Below, piece by piece: positions 15,953 to 24,292 of a stretch of 64,000 nucleotides of DNA (position 1 is its first letter; each line of letters opens with the position of its first letter). The DNA comes from Sva-07 sp963698435 (GTDB lineage: Bacteria; Actinomycetota; Acidimicrobiia; Acidimicrobiales; Ilumatobacteraceae): the NCBI GenBank assembly GCA_963698435.1, contig CAVOQV010000007.1:496001-560000 (forward strand), read 5' to 3'. A model generated the notes under the pieces. That model was given only the letters and a program-made list of their open reading frames with translations, was not told the DNA's origin and ran no database searches. The position numbers and the translations under genes were made by a program.

Positions 15953-17466
15953 GCCGTCGCCACCTTCATGCCGAGCACCGACTCCCGTTTGACCATCAGC
16001 TTGCTTCTGGCGAGCAGGAGAACAGCAGGACGAGTGAAGAAGTAGCAGACGAGTAGGTCACAGATGGTCGTGAGCCCCAGGTACAACGCGAAACCGCGGA
16101 CCGAACCGACACTGAGCGAGAACAGGATTCCCGCAGCGATGAGGGACACGACGTCGGCCGACCAGATCGTTCGCCACGTCATCTTGAAGCTTCGGGGCGC
16201 GGCGTTCTTGATGGTACGACCGTTGCGCAGTTCGTCCTTGATCCGTTCGAAGAAGACCACGTAGCTGTCGACGGTCACGCCGATGGCAACAATGATGCCA
16301 GTCACACCTGCGAGGCTCAGCGCATAGTTCGTCCACCCGGACACGAACGAGGCCATCGAGAACACCATCCCCGCCCACACGGTGATGCCACCGACGATGA
16401 CGAGCGCGAGCCATCGGTAGTAGACGATCAGGAACACCAGCACGAGCGCGAGCCCGACGAGGCCGGCGATGATCGCGGCCTGCAACGAGTCCGATCCTGC
16501 CGAGGGCGACACCGTGCGTGCCTCCTGGGCTTCGACCTCGACGGGGAAGGCGCCGCGGTTCAGCACGGCCGCAAGTTCCTCGGCCTCGGACTGGGTGAAG
16601 CTCCCGGTGATCGAGACCGAGTCCGTGAAGTTCGGCTCGTTGACCGTGGGAGCCGACTGCACGACGCTGTCGAGCACGATGGCCAGCCGCTGCGTCGGGC
16701 AGGTGGGAAGCCGGTTGAAACACTGGTTGGCGAGGTTGTTCCAGGTGTCACGACCTTCGCCACCTCGTAGGTCGACCGACACGCCCCAGCCCTGCGACGG
16801 GTCGAGGGTCGGTTCGGCACTGCCGCGTTCGAAGACCTCACCGGTGCCCTGGACCGGGCCGAGGCACTCGGCTCCGCCGTCGCGTGTGGGGAGCACGACG
16901 GCGCTCGGGTCGACGAACTGGGTCGGGATTGGTTCCTGGACCGCTCCCGGCGGAACCGTGCCGGTCGGGACGCTGTCGCTCGGGACGCTGTCGCTCGGGA
17001 CGGTGTCAGTCGGGATGCTGTCCGGCGGCGCCTGCGGACTGCGCAGGCCCTGCGGCTCGGAGCCGTCGGTCGAGCTGTCGATCACCGGGCCGACCGGCGC
17101 GGCATCGACCGGCTGGCAGCTACTGGGATCGAGAACCGGTCGGAGTTCGACGACGCCCGACACATCGACGGCACTCAGTGCCTCCTGCTGATCACGCACG
17201 CCGGGGAGGTCGACCACGATCGTTTCACCCTGGACCCGAACATCGGGCTCGGCGATGCCCTGCCGTTCGAGCTCGGAACGGATCTGATCGCGGATGACGG
17301 TGAGTTCATCCGCGGTCGCCGGCTCGGTTGGCGCAAGGATCACCGACACGCCGCCCTGGAGGTCGAGGCCGAGGATCGGGGTGTTGTCGGTGGCGATGTT
17401 GTACCCGAGCGTGATGAGCACGATCAGCACGACGCCGATCAGCGAGGTCCAGAGGCGACGTGTCAT
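15949..17466 (-). CDS. secD: Protein translocase subunit SecD
   Basis: 505 residues, partner of SecF. TM1 (residues 7-25) is followed by the signature LGLDLQGG near residue 33, then a long extracytoplasmic domain, and five C-terminal spans including TGIIVAIGVTVDSYVVFFERIKDEL. An insertion at about residues 145-175 is a Ser/Pro/Thr/Val repeat (SDSVP units), a flexible spacer seen in variable form in actinobacterial SecD. ATG 17466 comes ten bases after the yajC stop; yajC-secD-secF is one operon. Confidence 0.94.
   Translation of the reverse strand: MTRRLWTSLIGVVLIVLITLGYNIATDNTPILGLDLQGGVSVILAPTEPATADELTVIRDQIRSELERQGIAEPDVRVQGETIVVDLPGVRDQQEALSAVDVSGVVELRPVLDPSSCQPVDAAPVGPVIDSSTDGSEPQGLRSPQAPPDSIPTDTVPSDSVPSDSVPTGTVPPGAVQEPIPTQFVDPSAVVLPTRDGGAECLGPVQGTGEVFERGSAEPTLDPSQGWGVSVDLRGGEGRDTWNNLANQCFNRLPTCPTQRLAIVLDSVVQSAPTVNEPNFTDSVSITGSFTQSEAEELAAVLNRGAFPVEVEAQEARTVSPSAGSDSLQAAIIAGLVGLALVLVFLIVYYRWLALVIVGGITVWAGMVFSMASFVSGWTNYALSLAGVTGIIVAIGVTVDSYVVFFERIKDELRNGRTIKNAAPRSFKMTWRTIWSADVVSLIAAGILFSLSVGSVRGFALYLGLTTICDLLVCYFFTRPAVLLLARSKLMVKRESVLGMKVATA
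16955..17035 (-). repeat. 15-bp repeats coding SDSVP units in SecD
   Basis: About five consecutive 15-base units around GGGACGCTGTCGCTC (plus strand) code for xDSVPx pentapeptides in the extracytoplasmic domain of SecD. Two neighbouring units are identical, pointing to slippage. Confidence 0.7.
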
Positions 17467-17475
17467 GGGGTCGGG

Positions 17476-17865
17476 TCAGTCGTCGTCGGCATCGGCATCG
17501 GCGTTGGCCGGCACCGTGTGATCGGCGTCTGCGTCATCGTCGTCGTCGGGCGACGCCTTGCCCGAGATCGCAGCGCGTGCGATGCGGATCTGCACGTCGT
17601 CGTCGATCTCGAGCCAGAAACGGCTGTCACCGTCCTCGCCCGTGATGACGCCGTAGACGCCCGACGTGGTGATGACCTCGTCGCCGATCTGGATCGAGCG
17701 CTGCAGCTCCTGCTGCTCGCGCATCCGGCGCCGCTGCGGCCGGATCAAGAAGAAGTACATGGCGAACGGGATCAGCAGCAGGATCCCGAGTTGGATGATG
17801 GCGCCGCTTCCGCCGCCGGAGGACGATTCCTGGGCGATCAGCGCGGTGATGAGATGCGAGGACAT
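17476..17865 (-). CDS. yajC: Preprotein translocase subunit YajC
   Basis: 129-residue single-span protein of the SecDF-YajC complex. The membrane helix lies at about residues 24-42 (IIQLGILLLIPFAMYFFLIRPQ), followed by the family motif RPQRRRMREQQ and a small beta domain (IQIGDEVITTSGVYGVI). The C-terminal 30 residues are an Asp/Ala-rich acidic tail. ATG 17865 is preferred; the frame runs up to 18000 but overlaps tgt. A TAGGAT hexamer 11 bases upstream could give a very short leader. Confidence 0.92.
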   Translation of the reverse strand: MSSHLITALIAQESSSGGGSGAIIQLGILLLIPFAMYFFLIRPQRRRMREQQELQRSIQIGDEVITTSGVYGVITGEDGDSRFWLEIDDDVQIRIARAAISGKASPDDDDDADADHTVPANADADADDD

Positions 17866-17906
17866 GACGGCGAGCGATCCTACCTGCCAACTGGCCTCGA
17901 CACCGG

Positions 17907-19004
17907 TCATCCCCAGACGTCGAGCACCGAACGCCGGATCGACTCGAACGTGCCCGACGCGATCGCGGTTCGCATCGACTCCATCAACTCGATGGTCCAC
18001 GCAACGTTGTGGATCGACAGCAGGCGCGACGCGGTGGGTTCACCGACCTGGAGAAGGTGGCGGATGTAGCCGCGACTGTGGCGAGCACACACCTCGCACG
18101 AGCACGTGGCATCGAGCGGCTCGTCGAGTTCGGCGTTGCGGGCCGCCTTCGCCTGGAATCGGCCGGTCGAGGTGAGGGCCGTCCCATGGCGGCCCAACCG
18201 CGTCTGCATCACACAGTCGAACTGATCGACACCCAGCCCGACGGCCTCGACGAGCGCCGCCGGATCGCCCACGCCCATCAGGTACCGGGGCCGATCGGCG
18301 GGAAGGTACTCCAACGCCGCCGCGAGCGCCGGCAGCATCTCCTCGCGGGTCTCGCCCACCGAGAGCCCCCCGATGCCATAGCCGTCGAAACCGATCTCGA
18401 CGATCTGCTGGGCGCTCTCGCGCCGCATCGTTTCGCTGATGCCTCCCTGGACGATACCGAACAGCGACTGATCGGTTCGGGTGTGGGCCGCTTTCGCACG
18501 TTCGGCCCACGCGGTCGTGCGTTCGAGCGCCGTTCGGATCACTTCTGGCGGGCTGGGTAGCGGCGGACAGACGTCGAGCACCATCGCGATGTCGGCACCG
18601 ATGCGTTGCTGGACGTCGACGGCGATCTCCGGGGTGAACCGGTGCGTCGAGCCGTCGTAGGTGCTCTTGAACGTCACACCGCCGTCATCGACCTTCGGGT
18701 CGAGCGAGAACACCTGGAACCCACCCGAATCGGTGAGCGTCAGCCCGTCCCAGCCCGAGAACCGGCCGAGCCCTCCGAATCGTTCCACCAGGTCGGCGCC
18801 CGGGCGCAGCATCAGGTGGTACGTGTTGCCGAGCACGACCTGGGCGCCCACTCTCCCGTAGTCATCGGCGCTCAGGTACTTGATGACCCCGCGGGTGCCC
18901 ACCGGCATGAACAGCGGCGTGGTGTAGGTCCTGCGAGCAGTTGTTGCGGTGCCCGCCCGGGCAGCGCCATCGGTGGCCTCGACGTCGAGCTCGACCGGGA
19001 ACAT
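17907..19004 (-). CDS. tgt: tRNA-guanine transglycosylase
   Basis: 365 residues. Exchanges the wobble guanine of GUN-anticodon tRNAs for preQ1. Seen are the entry TPLFMPVGTRGVIK, the catalytic aspartate in TDSGGFQVFSL near residue 90, GIVQGG, and the zinc site CSCEVC with a downstream His (SRGYIRH). ATG 19004 is chosen because MFPVELDVEATDGAARAG matches the family start, and a TACCGT box lies seven bases upstream. The frame extends to 19457 but there runs inside queA. queA is the next gene upstream, giving two steps of queuosine synthesis side by side. Confidence 0.93.
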   Translation of the reverse strand: MFPVELDVEATDGAARAGTATTARRTYTTPLFMPVGTRGVIKYLSADDYGRVGAQVVLGNTYHLMLRPGADLVERFGGLGRFSGWDGLTLTDSGGFQVFSLDPKVDDGGVTFKSTYDGSTHRFTPEIAVDVQQRIGADIAMVLDVCPPLPSPPEVIRTALERTTAWAERAKAAHTRTDQSLFGIVQGGISETMRRESAQQIVEIGFDGYGIGGLSVGETREEMLPALAAALEYLPADRPRYLMGVGDPAALVEAVGLGVDQFDCVMQTRLGRHGTALTSTGRFQAKAARNAELDEPLDATCSCEVCARHSRGYIRHLLQVGEPTASRLLSIHNVAWTIELMESMRTAIASGTFESIRRSVLDVWG

Positions 19005-19011
19005 CGTGACG

Positions 19012-19017
19012 ACGGTA
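19012..19017 (-). promoter_or_regulatory. -10 box of tgt
   Basis: TACCGT on the minus strand, seven bases before ATG 19004. It supports that start and a leaderless message separate from queA. The remaining queA-tgt gap to 19159 shows no gene. Confidence 0.45.
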
Positions 19018-19159
19018 CCGCCGCAGGGTGAGTTCTCGGTTCGGGCCGAGTTCGAACACACACCCGCGATGCGCCCCGCCCGCTCGAGCACCCCAGCGAT
19101 GTCCGCCGACAACCCTGGAGAGGGGGTGCCACAGAGTTCCCGAGACGCAAACGCGACGC

Positions 19160-20170
19160 TCAGGCGAGATGACGGTCGAGCAGCATGGCGTCGCCGAAGG
19201 ACAAGAACCGGTACTCGGCGGCGAGCGCGGTCTCGTACAGCGACCGCCATCGTGGCCCGACGAACGCATCGATCATCATCAGCAGCGTGGTCTTCGGAAG
19301 GTGGAAATTGGTCATCATCACGTCGACGAGTTCCCAGTCGAAGCCCTGGTGGATGAAGAGGTCGGTGCGGCCGGACAGCTCGCCCGAACGGGCGGCCGAC
19401 TCGAGCGCGCGAACCGCCGTGGTTCCGACCGCAACGACCCGCTCGGCGCTGCCGCATGCCGCCATCGTCTCGGGCGGTACCCGGTAGCGCTCGGTGTGCA
19501 TCGGATGCTCGAGCGGATCATCGGTGCTGATCGGCTGGAACGTGTCGAGTCCGACGACGAGTTCGACCGTCGCGATGCCGATCTCGCGCTCGGCGAGACG
19601 ATCGAAGAGCTCGGGCGTGAAGTGCAGACCCGCGGTGGGCGCTGCTGCGGATCCCGCCTCGCGGGCGAACACGGTCTGGTAACGCTCGGGATCGCCCAGA
19701 CGCTCGGAGATGTAGGGCGGCAACGGCATCTCGCCGTGACGATCGAGCAACGTCACCGGGTCGTCGTCACCGACGAGTTCGACCCAGAACGTGTCGCCGG
19801 CCGGGGTCCGCTCCCCCATCCGTACCAACGCAACGTCGCCGGACATCAGCACCTCGCCGACGGCGAGCTTGCCGCCGGGCCGCACGAGCGCCTCCCACGT
19901 GCGCCGGTCGTGGTCCCACGGTTCGAGCAGGAGCACCTCGGCGGCGCCGCCCGTCGTGCGGCGCAAACGCAATCGTGCGGGGATCACTCGGGTCTCGTTG
20001 AGCACGAGGAGATCGCCGGCGCGCAGGAGTTCCGGCAGGTCACGCACATGCCGATGATCCGGCGCTCCGCTCCCCTGGTCGACCAGCAATCGGGCGGCAT
20101 CACGAGGCTCGATCGGCGTCTGCGCGATCCGGTCGTCCGGCAACTCGTAGTCGAAGTCGGCGATCTGCAC
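19160..20170 (-). CDS. queA: S-adenosylmethionine:tRNA ribosyltransferase-isomerase
   Basis: 336 residues. Transfers and isomerises the ribosyl part of SAM onto preQ1-tRNA to give epoxyqueuosine. Family blocks in order: FDYELPDDRIAQTPIEPRD at the N-terminus, LLVLNETRVIPARL near residue 53, the APTAGLHFT loop near residue 185, and the C-terminal TNFHLPKTTLLMMIDAF. GTG 20170 is six bases after a TAGCCT box, so probably leaderless. It ends 155 bases before tgt. Confidence 0.94.
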   Translation of the reverse strand: MQIADFDYELPDDRIAQTPIEPRDAARLLVDQGSGAPDHRHVRDLPELLRAGDLLVLNETRVIPARLRLRRTTGGAAEVLLLEPWDHDRRTWEALVRPGGKLAVGEVLMSGDVALVRMGERTPAGDTFWVELVGDDDPVTLLDRHGEMPLPPYISERLGDPERYQTVFAREAGSAAAPTAGLHFTPELFDRLAEREIGIATVELVVGLDTFQPISTDDPLEHPMHTERYRVPPETMAACGSAERVVAVGTTAVRALESAARSGELSGRTDLFIHQGFDWELVDVMMTNFHLPKTTLLMMIDAFVGPRWRSLYETALAAEYRFLSFGDAMLLDRHLA

Positions 20171-20176
20171 CCCGAG

Positions 20177-20182
20177 AGGCTA
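20177..20182 (-). promoter_or_regulatory. -10 box of queA
   Basis: TAGCCT on the minus strand followed by six bases and the GTG at 20170; leaderless spacing. Confidence 0.45.
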
Positions 20183-20197
20183 CGCGGTGGCTGCGGC

Positions 20198-21253
20198 TCA
20201 GTCGAAGAGGCTGGCGTTGCTCGATCGGCGGGGCGGGGTGAGGCCGAGGTGCTCGTACGCGGCATCGAGCACCACGCGACCGCGCGGGGTTCGAGCGATC
20301 ATGCCCTGCGTGATCAGGAACGGCTCGTACACGTCCTCGACCGTCTCGGGCTGCTCACCGACGCTGATCGCAACCGTCGACAACCCGACCGGCCCGCCGT
20401 TGAACTGTGTACAGAGCGCCGTGAGGATCGCCCGGTCGACCTTGTCGAGGCCACGATCGTCGACCCCGAAAAGCGCCAATCCCTCGCGGGCGACGGCTGC
20501 ATCGATCGTGCCGTCCGCACGGACCTCGGCGAAGTCGCGGACACGCCGCAGCAGTCGATTGGCGATACGGGGCGTCCCGCGGGAACGGCGGGCGATCTCC
20601 CACGCACCGTCGCGATCGATGTCGACCGCGAGGATGCCGGCGGCACGCTCGACGATCGCCCGCAGTTCGTCGTCTTCGTAGTAGTCGAGCCGGGCAACGA
20701 GCCCGAAACGGTCACGCAGCGGCCCGGTGATCATGCCGGTGCGAGTCGTCGCTCCGACCAGCGTGAACGGAGGCATCGTCAGACGAATACTCGACGCCGC
20801 CGGGCCCTTGCCGACCACGATGTCGAGCTGAAAATCCTCCATCGCCGGGTACAGGATCTCCTCGACGGCCCGCGACAGACGGTGGATCTCGTCGATGAAC
20901 AAGACGTCGCCGTCCTCGAGCTTGGTGAGAATCGCAGCGAGATCGCCTGCTCGTTCCAATGCCGGCCCGGAGGTGACGTGCAGGTGAACGCCCATCTCGG
21001 TGGCGACGATCCCGGCGAGCGTGGTCTTGCCGAGCCCGGGTGGTCCGGCGAAGAGCAGGTGGTCGACCGGCTGGTCGCGTTTGCGGGCGGCCTCGAGCAC
21101 GATGCGCAGGTGTTCCTTGAGTTCGCGCTGGCCGACGAACTCGTCGAGCGCCCGCGGCCGCAACCCGGCTTCGAGTTCGATCTCGGCCTCGACGACCTCG
21201 TCGTCGCCAGGGCCGATCCCCGGATCGAGGAACTCGTCACGCACGACGCGCAC
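20198..21253 (-). CDS. ruvB: Holliday junction branch migration ATPase RuvB
   Basis: 351-residue AAA+ motor that drives branch migration with RuvA. Walker A is GPPGLGKTTLA at about residues 70-80, Walker B LFIDEIHRL near 122, sensor 1 ATTRTGMI, and the C-terminal winged helix includes RTPRGRVV. GTG 21253 overlaps ruvA by 17 bases. The order ruvC-ruvA-ruvB with coupled starts is the normal bacterial operon. Confidence 0.95.
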   Translation of the reverse strand: MRVVRDEFLDPGIGPGDDEVVEAEIELEAGLRPRALDEFVGQRELKEHLRIVLEAARKRDQPVDHLLFAGPPGLGKTTLAGIVATEMGVHLHVTSGPALERAGDLAAILTKLEDGDVLFIDEIHRLSRAVEEILYPAMEDFQLDIVVGKGPAASSIRLTMPPFTLVGATTRTGMITGPLRDRFGLVARLDYYEDDELRAIVERAAGILAVDIDRDGAWEIARRSRGTPRIANRLLRRVRDFAEVRADGTIDAAVAREGLALFGVDDRGLDKVDRAILTALCTQFNGGPVGLSTVAISVGEQPETVEDVYEPFLITQGMIARTPRGRVVLDAAYEHLGLTPPRRSSNASLFD

Positions 21254-21824
21254 CCAACGACTTCAGCGCATCGCGCAAGAGGGTCGCCGAATCAGCGTCC
21301 GAGCGCAGTTCGCGCAGCACCTCGCGGATCTCGTCGGTGCCGTAGCCGAGGCTGGCGAGCGCATCGCGCACGTCGGCGACTGCCGAGGCCGAACCGCTCG
21401 TTCCCGCACCGTCGAGCATCGGCACCGACAATCGGTCACGGAGCTCGACGATCAGTCGCTCGGCGGTCTTCTTGCCCACACCCGGCACGAGGGTGAGCGC
21501 GGCGACGTCATTGTTCGACACCACGTCGAAGAGTGCTGCGGGAGGGTGCGTCGCCAGCACCGCCATCGCCAGCGCCGGGCCGATCCCGTTCGTCTTGATC
21601 AACACCTGGAACGTCTGACGCTCGTCGCGCGTCGTGAACCCGAACAGCGTCTGGGCGTCTTCGCGGATGTGGTGGTGCACGTACAGGAACACCGACGTAC
21701 CCGGTTCCAACTCGGCGAGCACACGTGTCGACACCGAGACCAGGTAGCCGATACCGCCGACCTCGAGCAACACCGTGCCGTCGACGTTTCGTTCGAGCAC
21801 CGAACCCCGCAACGAGCCGATCAT
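21237..21824 (-). CDS. ruvA: Holliday junction DNA helicase subunit RuvA
   Basis: 195 residues. Domain I is the OB fold (MIGSLRGSVLERNVDGTVLLEVGG), domain II has the two helix-hairpin-helix motifs (IKTNGIGPALAMAVL and LVPGVGKKTAERLIVEL), and domain III is the short C-terminal three-helix unit that contacts RuvB. ATG 21824 overlaps the ruvC stop by four bases and is the family start; the frame goes on to 21905 only inside ruvC. Confidence 0.95.
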   Translation of the reverse strand: MIGSLRGSVLERNVDGTVLLEVGGIGYLVSVSTRVLAELEPGTSVFLYVHHHIREDAQTLFGFTTRDERQTFQVLIKTNGIGPALAMAVLATHPPAALFDVVSNNDVAALTLVPGVGKKTAERLIVELRDRLSVPMLDGAGTSGSASAVADVRDALASLGYGTDEIREVLRELRSDADSATLLRDALKSLGARRA

Positions 21825-22363
21825 GCGCTGCGCTCCGCTGCAGGCGGCACGGCCGGCTCGGCACCGCGTGTCGCCCGGGCGAGGGGGGACATCGCGAGGT
21901 GGCACAGGGCGAGGGCGGCCGCGTCGGCGGCATCGGCCGGCCGGGGCAGCGTGGACAGGCCCAGACGGGCCTGCACCATCTTCTGCACCTGGGCCTTGTC
22001 GGCCCCACCCCAGCCGGCGACGGCGTCCTTCACCTGATTCGGCGTGTACTGGATGACCTCACAACCGGCGAGCGCTGCTTCGGCGAGCGCCAGACCGCTG
22101 GCCTGCCCGACGCTCATCGCGGTGCGGACGTTGACCTGGAAGAAGACCTGCTCGACCGCGACGACGTCGGGACGGAACTCGGCGATCAACGACGTGAACT
22201 CCGTTCGCAGGGCGGCCAGACGCTGCGGCAACGGATCGGTACGAGGTGTCGTGATCACACCGAGTGAAATCGCCACCGCCTTGGACGGGCCCCGGGCGTC
22301 GACGATTGCGTAGCCGCAGCGGGTGAGACCGGGGTCGATCCCGAGCACCCGACACGACCGCAT
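21821..22363 (-). CDS. ruvC: Crossover junction endodeoxyribonuclease RuvC
   Basis: 180-residue RNase H-fold resolvase. Catalytic acids are visible in VLGIDPG (near residue 8), VAVEQVFFQ (near 68) and the C-terminal ADAADAAALALCH. ATG 22363 is used because family members start just before VLGIDPG. An in-frame GTG at 22396 would add 11 residues and stands eight bases behind a TAAGGT hexamer, so a leaderless GTG start cannot be excluded. First gene of ruvC-ruvA-ruvB. Confidence 0.93.
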   Translation of the reverse strand: MRSCRVLGIDPGLTRCGYAIVDARGPSKAVAISLGVITTPRTDPLPQRLAALRTEFTSLIAEFRPDVVAVEQVFFQVNVRTAMSVGQASGLALAEAALAGCEVIQYTPNQVKDAVAGWGGADKAQVQKMVQARLGLSTLPRPADAADAAALALCHLAMSPLARATRGAEPAVPPAAERSA

Positions 22364-22424
22364 CGGCGACCGAGGCGACACACTGTTGGCGAACACAGGT
22401 TCGTACCTTAGTGTGCCGGGTGGT

Positions 22425-22880
22425 TCAACTGGTGATCTTCTCCAATTCGCCGATCAGTTCCTTCACGGGCCGGAACGTCAGACCGGCGATGGCCCGATGT
22501 GCGTAGCGAACGATGCCCTCGCCGTCGATGATGAACACGCTGCGCCGCGGAAACCCGATCGGCCCCAGCGTGCCATAGAGGCCTGCAACGGCCTTGTCGG
22601 TGTCCGCGAGCAGTGGAAAGTCGAAGCCGTGCTTGCCGGCGAACGCATTGTGGCTGCCGACGTCCTGCGCCGAGATTCCGAGCACCTGGGCATTCATGTC
22701 ACTGAACTGCTCGAGGTCGTCGTTGTAGGTGTTCAGCTGTTTCGTGCACACCGGGGTGTCGTCACCGGGATAGAAGACCAACACGACCGGCTGACCCCGG
22801 AACTCGGCGAGTGAGTACTCGCGTTCTCCGGTACCTGGCAGCGAGAAATCTGGCGCCTGATCGCCCACACCGAGACTCAC
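22425..22880 (-). CDS. Peroxiredoxin, one-cysteine AhpE/BCP-like
   Basis: 151 residues of the AhpC/TSA thioredoxin fold. The peroxidatic cysteine lies in PGDDTPVCTKQL near residue 45, with the preceding Thr and the downstream RRSVFIIDGEGIVRY strand typical of the family. I count no second cysteine, so it cannot form the internal disulfide of two-Cys BCP and must be reduced by a partner. With mshC in the same window, mycothiol/mycoredoxin recycling as in mycobacterial AhpE is likely but inferred. GTG 22880 overlaps the yebC stop by four bases. Confidence 0.85.
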   Translation of the reverse strand: MSLGVGDQAPDFSLPGTGEREYSLAEFRGQPVVLVFYPGDDTPVCTKQLNTYNDDLEQFSDMNAQVLGISAQDVGSHNAFAGKHGFDFPLLADTDKAVAGLYGTLGPIGFPRRSVFIIDGEGIVRYAHRAIAGLTFRPVKELIGELEKITS

Positions 22881-23624
22881 GATGCAGCCACCTCCATCAG
22901 TTCGTCGCTCATGTCGAAGTTCGAGAACACGTCCTGCACGTCGTCGTTGTCCTCCAGAGCTTCGAGGATCCGCAGGATCGCCTTGGCGTCGGAGGTGTCG
23001 GTGACCGGAACGAGGTTGTCGGCCACCATCGGCGAGTCTGCCGAGATCACCTCGATCCCGGTCTCGTCGATGGCTGCCTTCACGTCATACACCACCGACG
23101 GCTCGGTCATCACCCTGAATGCATCCCCTTCGGCGATGACGTCATCGGCGCCGGCCTCGATGGCCGCCATCATGATCGCGTCCTCGTCGACGCCCTCGGC
23201 GGTGATGATCACGCCGCGCCGATGGAACTGCCAGCCCACGGCGCCAGGCTCGGCCATCGAGCCGCCGAGCTTGGAGAAGATGTTGCGGATCTCGGCGCCC
23301 GTGCGATTGCGATTGTCGGTGAGCACGTCGATCATCAGCGCCACGCCGCCGGGAGCGTAGCCCTCGTACATGATGCTCTCGTAGGTGCCGCCGTCGTCGT
23401 CGCCTGTTCCACGCTTGATCGCACGGTCGATCGCGTCGTTGGTCATCCGCGCCGCTTTGGCTTTCTGGACCGCCGTCCGCAGCGTGGGGTTCGAGTCGAC
23501 GTCGCCGCCGCTCTTGGCCGACACCTCGATCTGACGCGCGAGTTTGGCGAAGAGCTTGCCGCCGCGCTTTGTCGGCCGCGCCCTTCTTGTGCTTGATCGT
23601 TGCCCATTTGGAATGGCCGGACAT
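22877..23624 (-). pseudogene. yebC: YebC/PmpR family protein, frameshifted near its N-terminus
   Basis: The ATG at 23624 opens with the invariant MSGHSKWATIKHKKGAADKAR, but the frame leaves the family after residue 21. The remainder (VSAKSGGDVDSNPTLRTAVQKAK, RAIKRGTG, GGVALMIDVLTDN, VGWQFHRRG) continues in the next frame to 22877. One extra base in the run GCCGCCGCGC (23558-23567, plus strand) explains this: removing it restores ARGKLFAKLARQIEVSAK. Repaired, the protein has about 248 residues, the normal length. The family acts as transcription regulator or ribosome-stall factor. A sequencing error is as likely as true loss. Confidence 0.85.
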
Positions 23625-23677
23625 GAGAACTCCGTCGGTTCAGGATGTTGCGGGAAGTTGATGCGGGAAGCGTTGCG

Positions 23678-24292
23678 TCAGTCGGTCAGCGAGTCGAGGA
23701 ACAGTGCGTGGAGGCGAACGTCGTCGGTGAGTTCGGGGTGGAACGCTGCCACCGTACAGCGTGCGCCGCGAACGAGAACAGGAACGCCGTCGTGGCGTGC
23801 GAGCACCTCGACGTCCGGCCCGACCCGCTCGACCAGTGGCGCGCGGATGAACACCGCGTGGAAGTCATCGGTGAGCCCGGCAACCTCGAGGTCGACCTCG
23901 AAACTGTCCAATTGGCGGCCGTACCCGTTGCGACGCACCGTGAGATCGATCAGGTCGAAACCTCGTTGGTCGGGCCGGGCATCGAGGACATCGGTGGCGC
24001 ACAGGATCATGCCTGCGCAGGTGCCGAACACGGGGAGTCCGTCGATCAGACGGCCCTTCAGTTCGTCGAAGAGGCCGCTGGTGGTGAGCAACCGGGACAT
24101 GGTCGTGCTCTCACCTCCGGGCAGCACGATCGCATCGAGGCCCCGGAGGTCGGGCGGCGTGCGCACCGGTGGCGCCGTCGCACCCAACTGTTCCAGCCGT
24201 CGTCGATGGAGGTCGAACGCCCCCTGGAGAGCGAGCACGCCGACCGTGAGGCCGGATCCCGGAGCGTGGGTGTCACCAGCCCCGTTCGGCAT
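23678..24292 (-). CDS. pdxT: Pyridoxal 5'-phosphate synthase glutaminase subunit
   Basis: 204-residue class I glutaminase that hands ammonia to PdxS. VGVLALQGAF is the family entry; the oxyanion/glycine loop LPGGESTTMS, nucleophile Cys in FGTCAGMIL near residue 92 and the His/Glu pair in FHPELTDD complete the triad. NGYGRQLDSFE is the PdxT-specific block. ATG 24292 overlaps pdxS by 20 bases, so the two are coupled. The N-terminal 15 residues are longer than usual. Confidence 0.93.
   Translation of the reverse strand: MPNGAGDTHAPGSGLTVGVLALQGAFDLHRRRLEQLGATAPPVRTPPDLRGLDAIVLPGGESTTMSRLLTTSGLFDELKGRLIDGLPVFGTCAGMILCATDVLDARPDQRGFDLIDLTVRRNGYGRQLDSFEVDLEVAGLTDDFHAVFIRAPLVERVGPDVEVLARHDGVPVLVRGARCTVAAFHPELTDDVRLHALFLDSLTD

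Noticed and set aside
19028..21496. 822-codon open frame antisense to queA and ruvB
   Set aside because: Both opposite genes are certain, and this frame has no recognisable domain.
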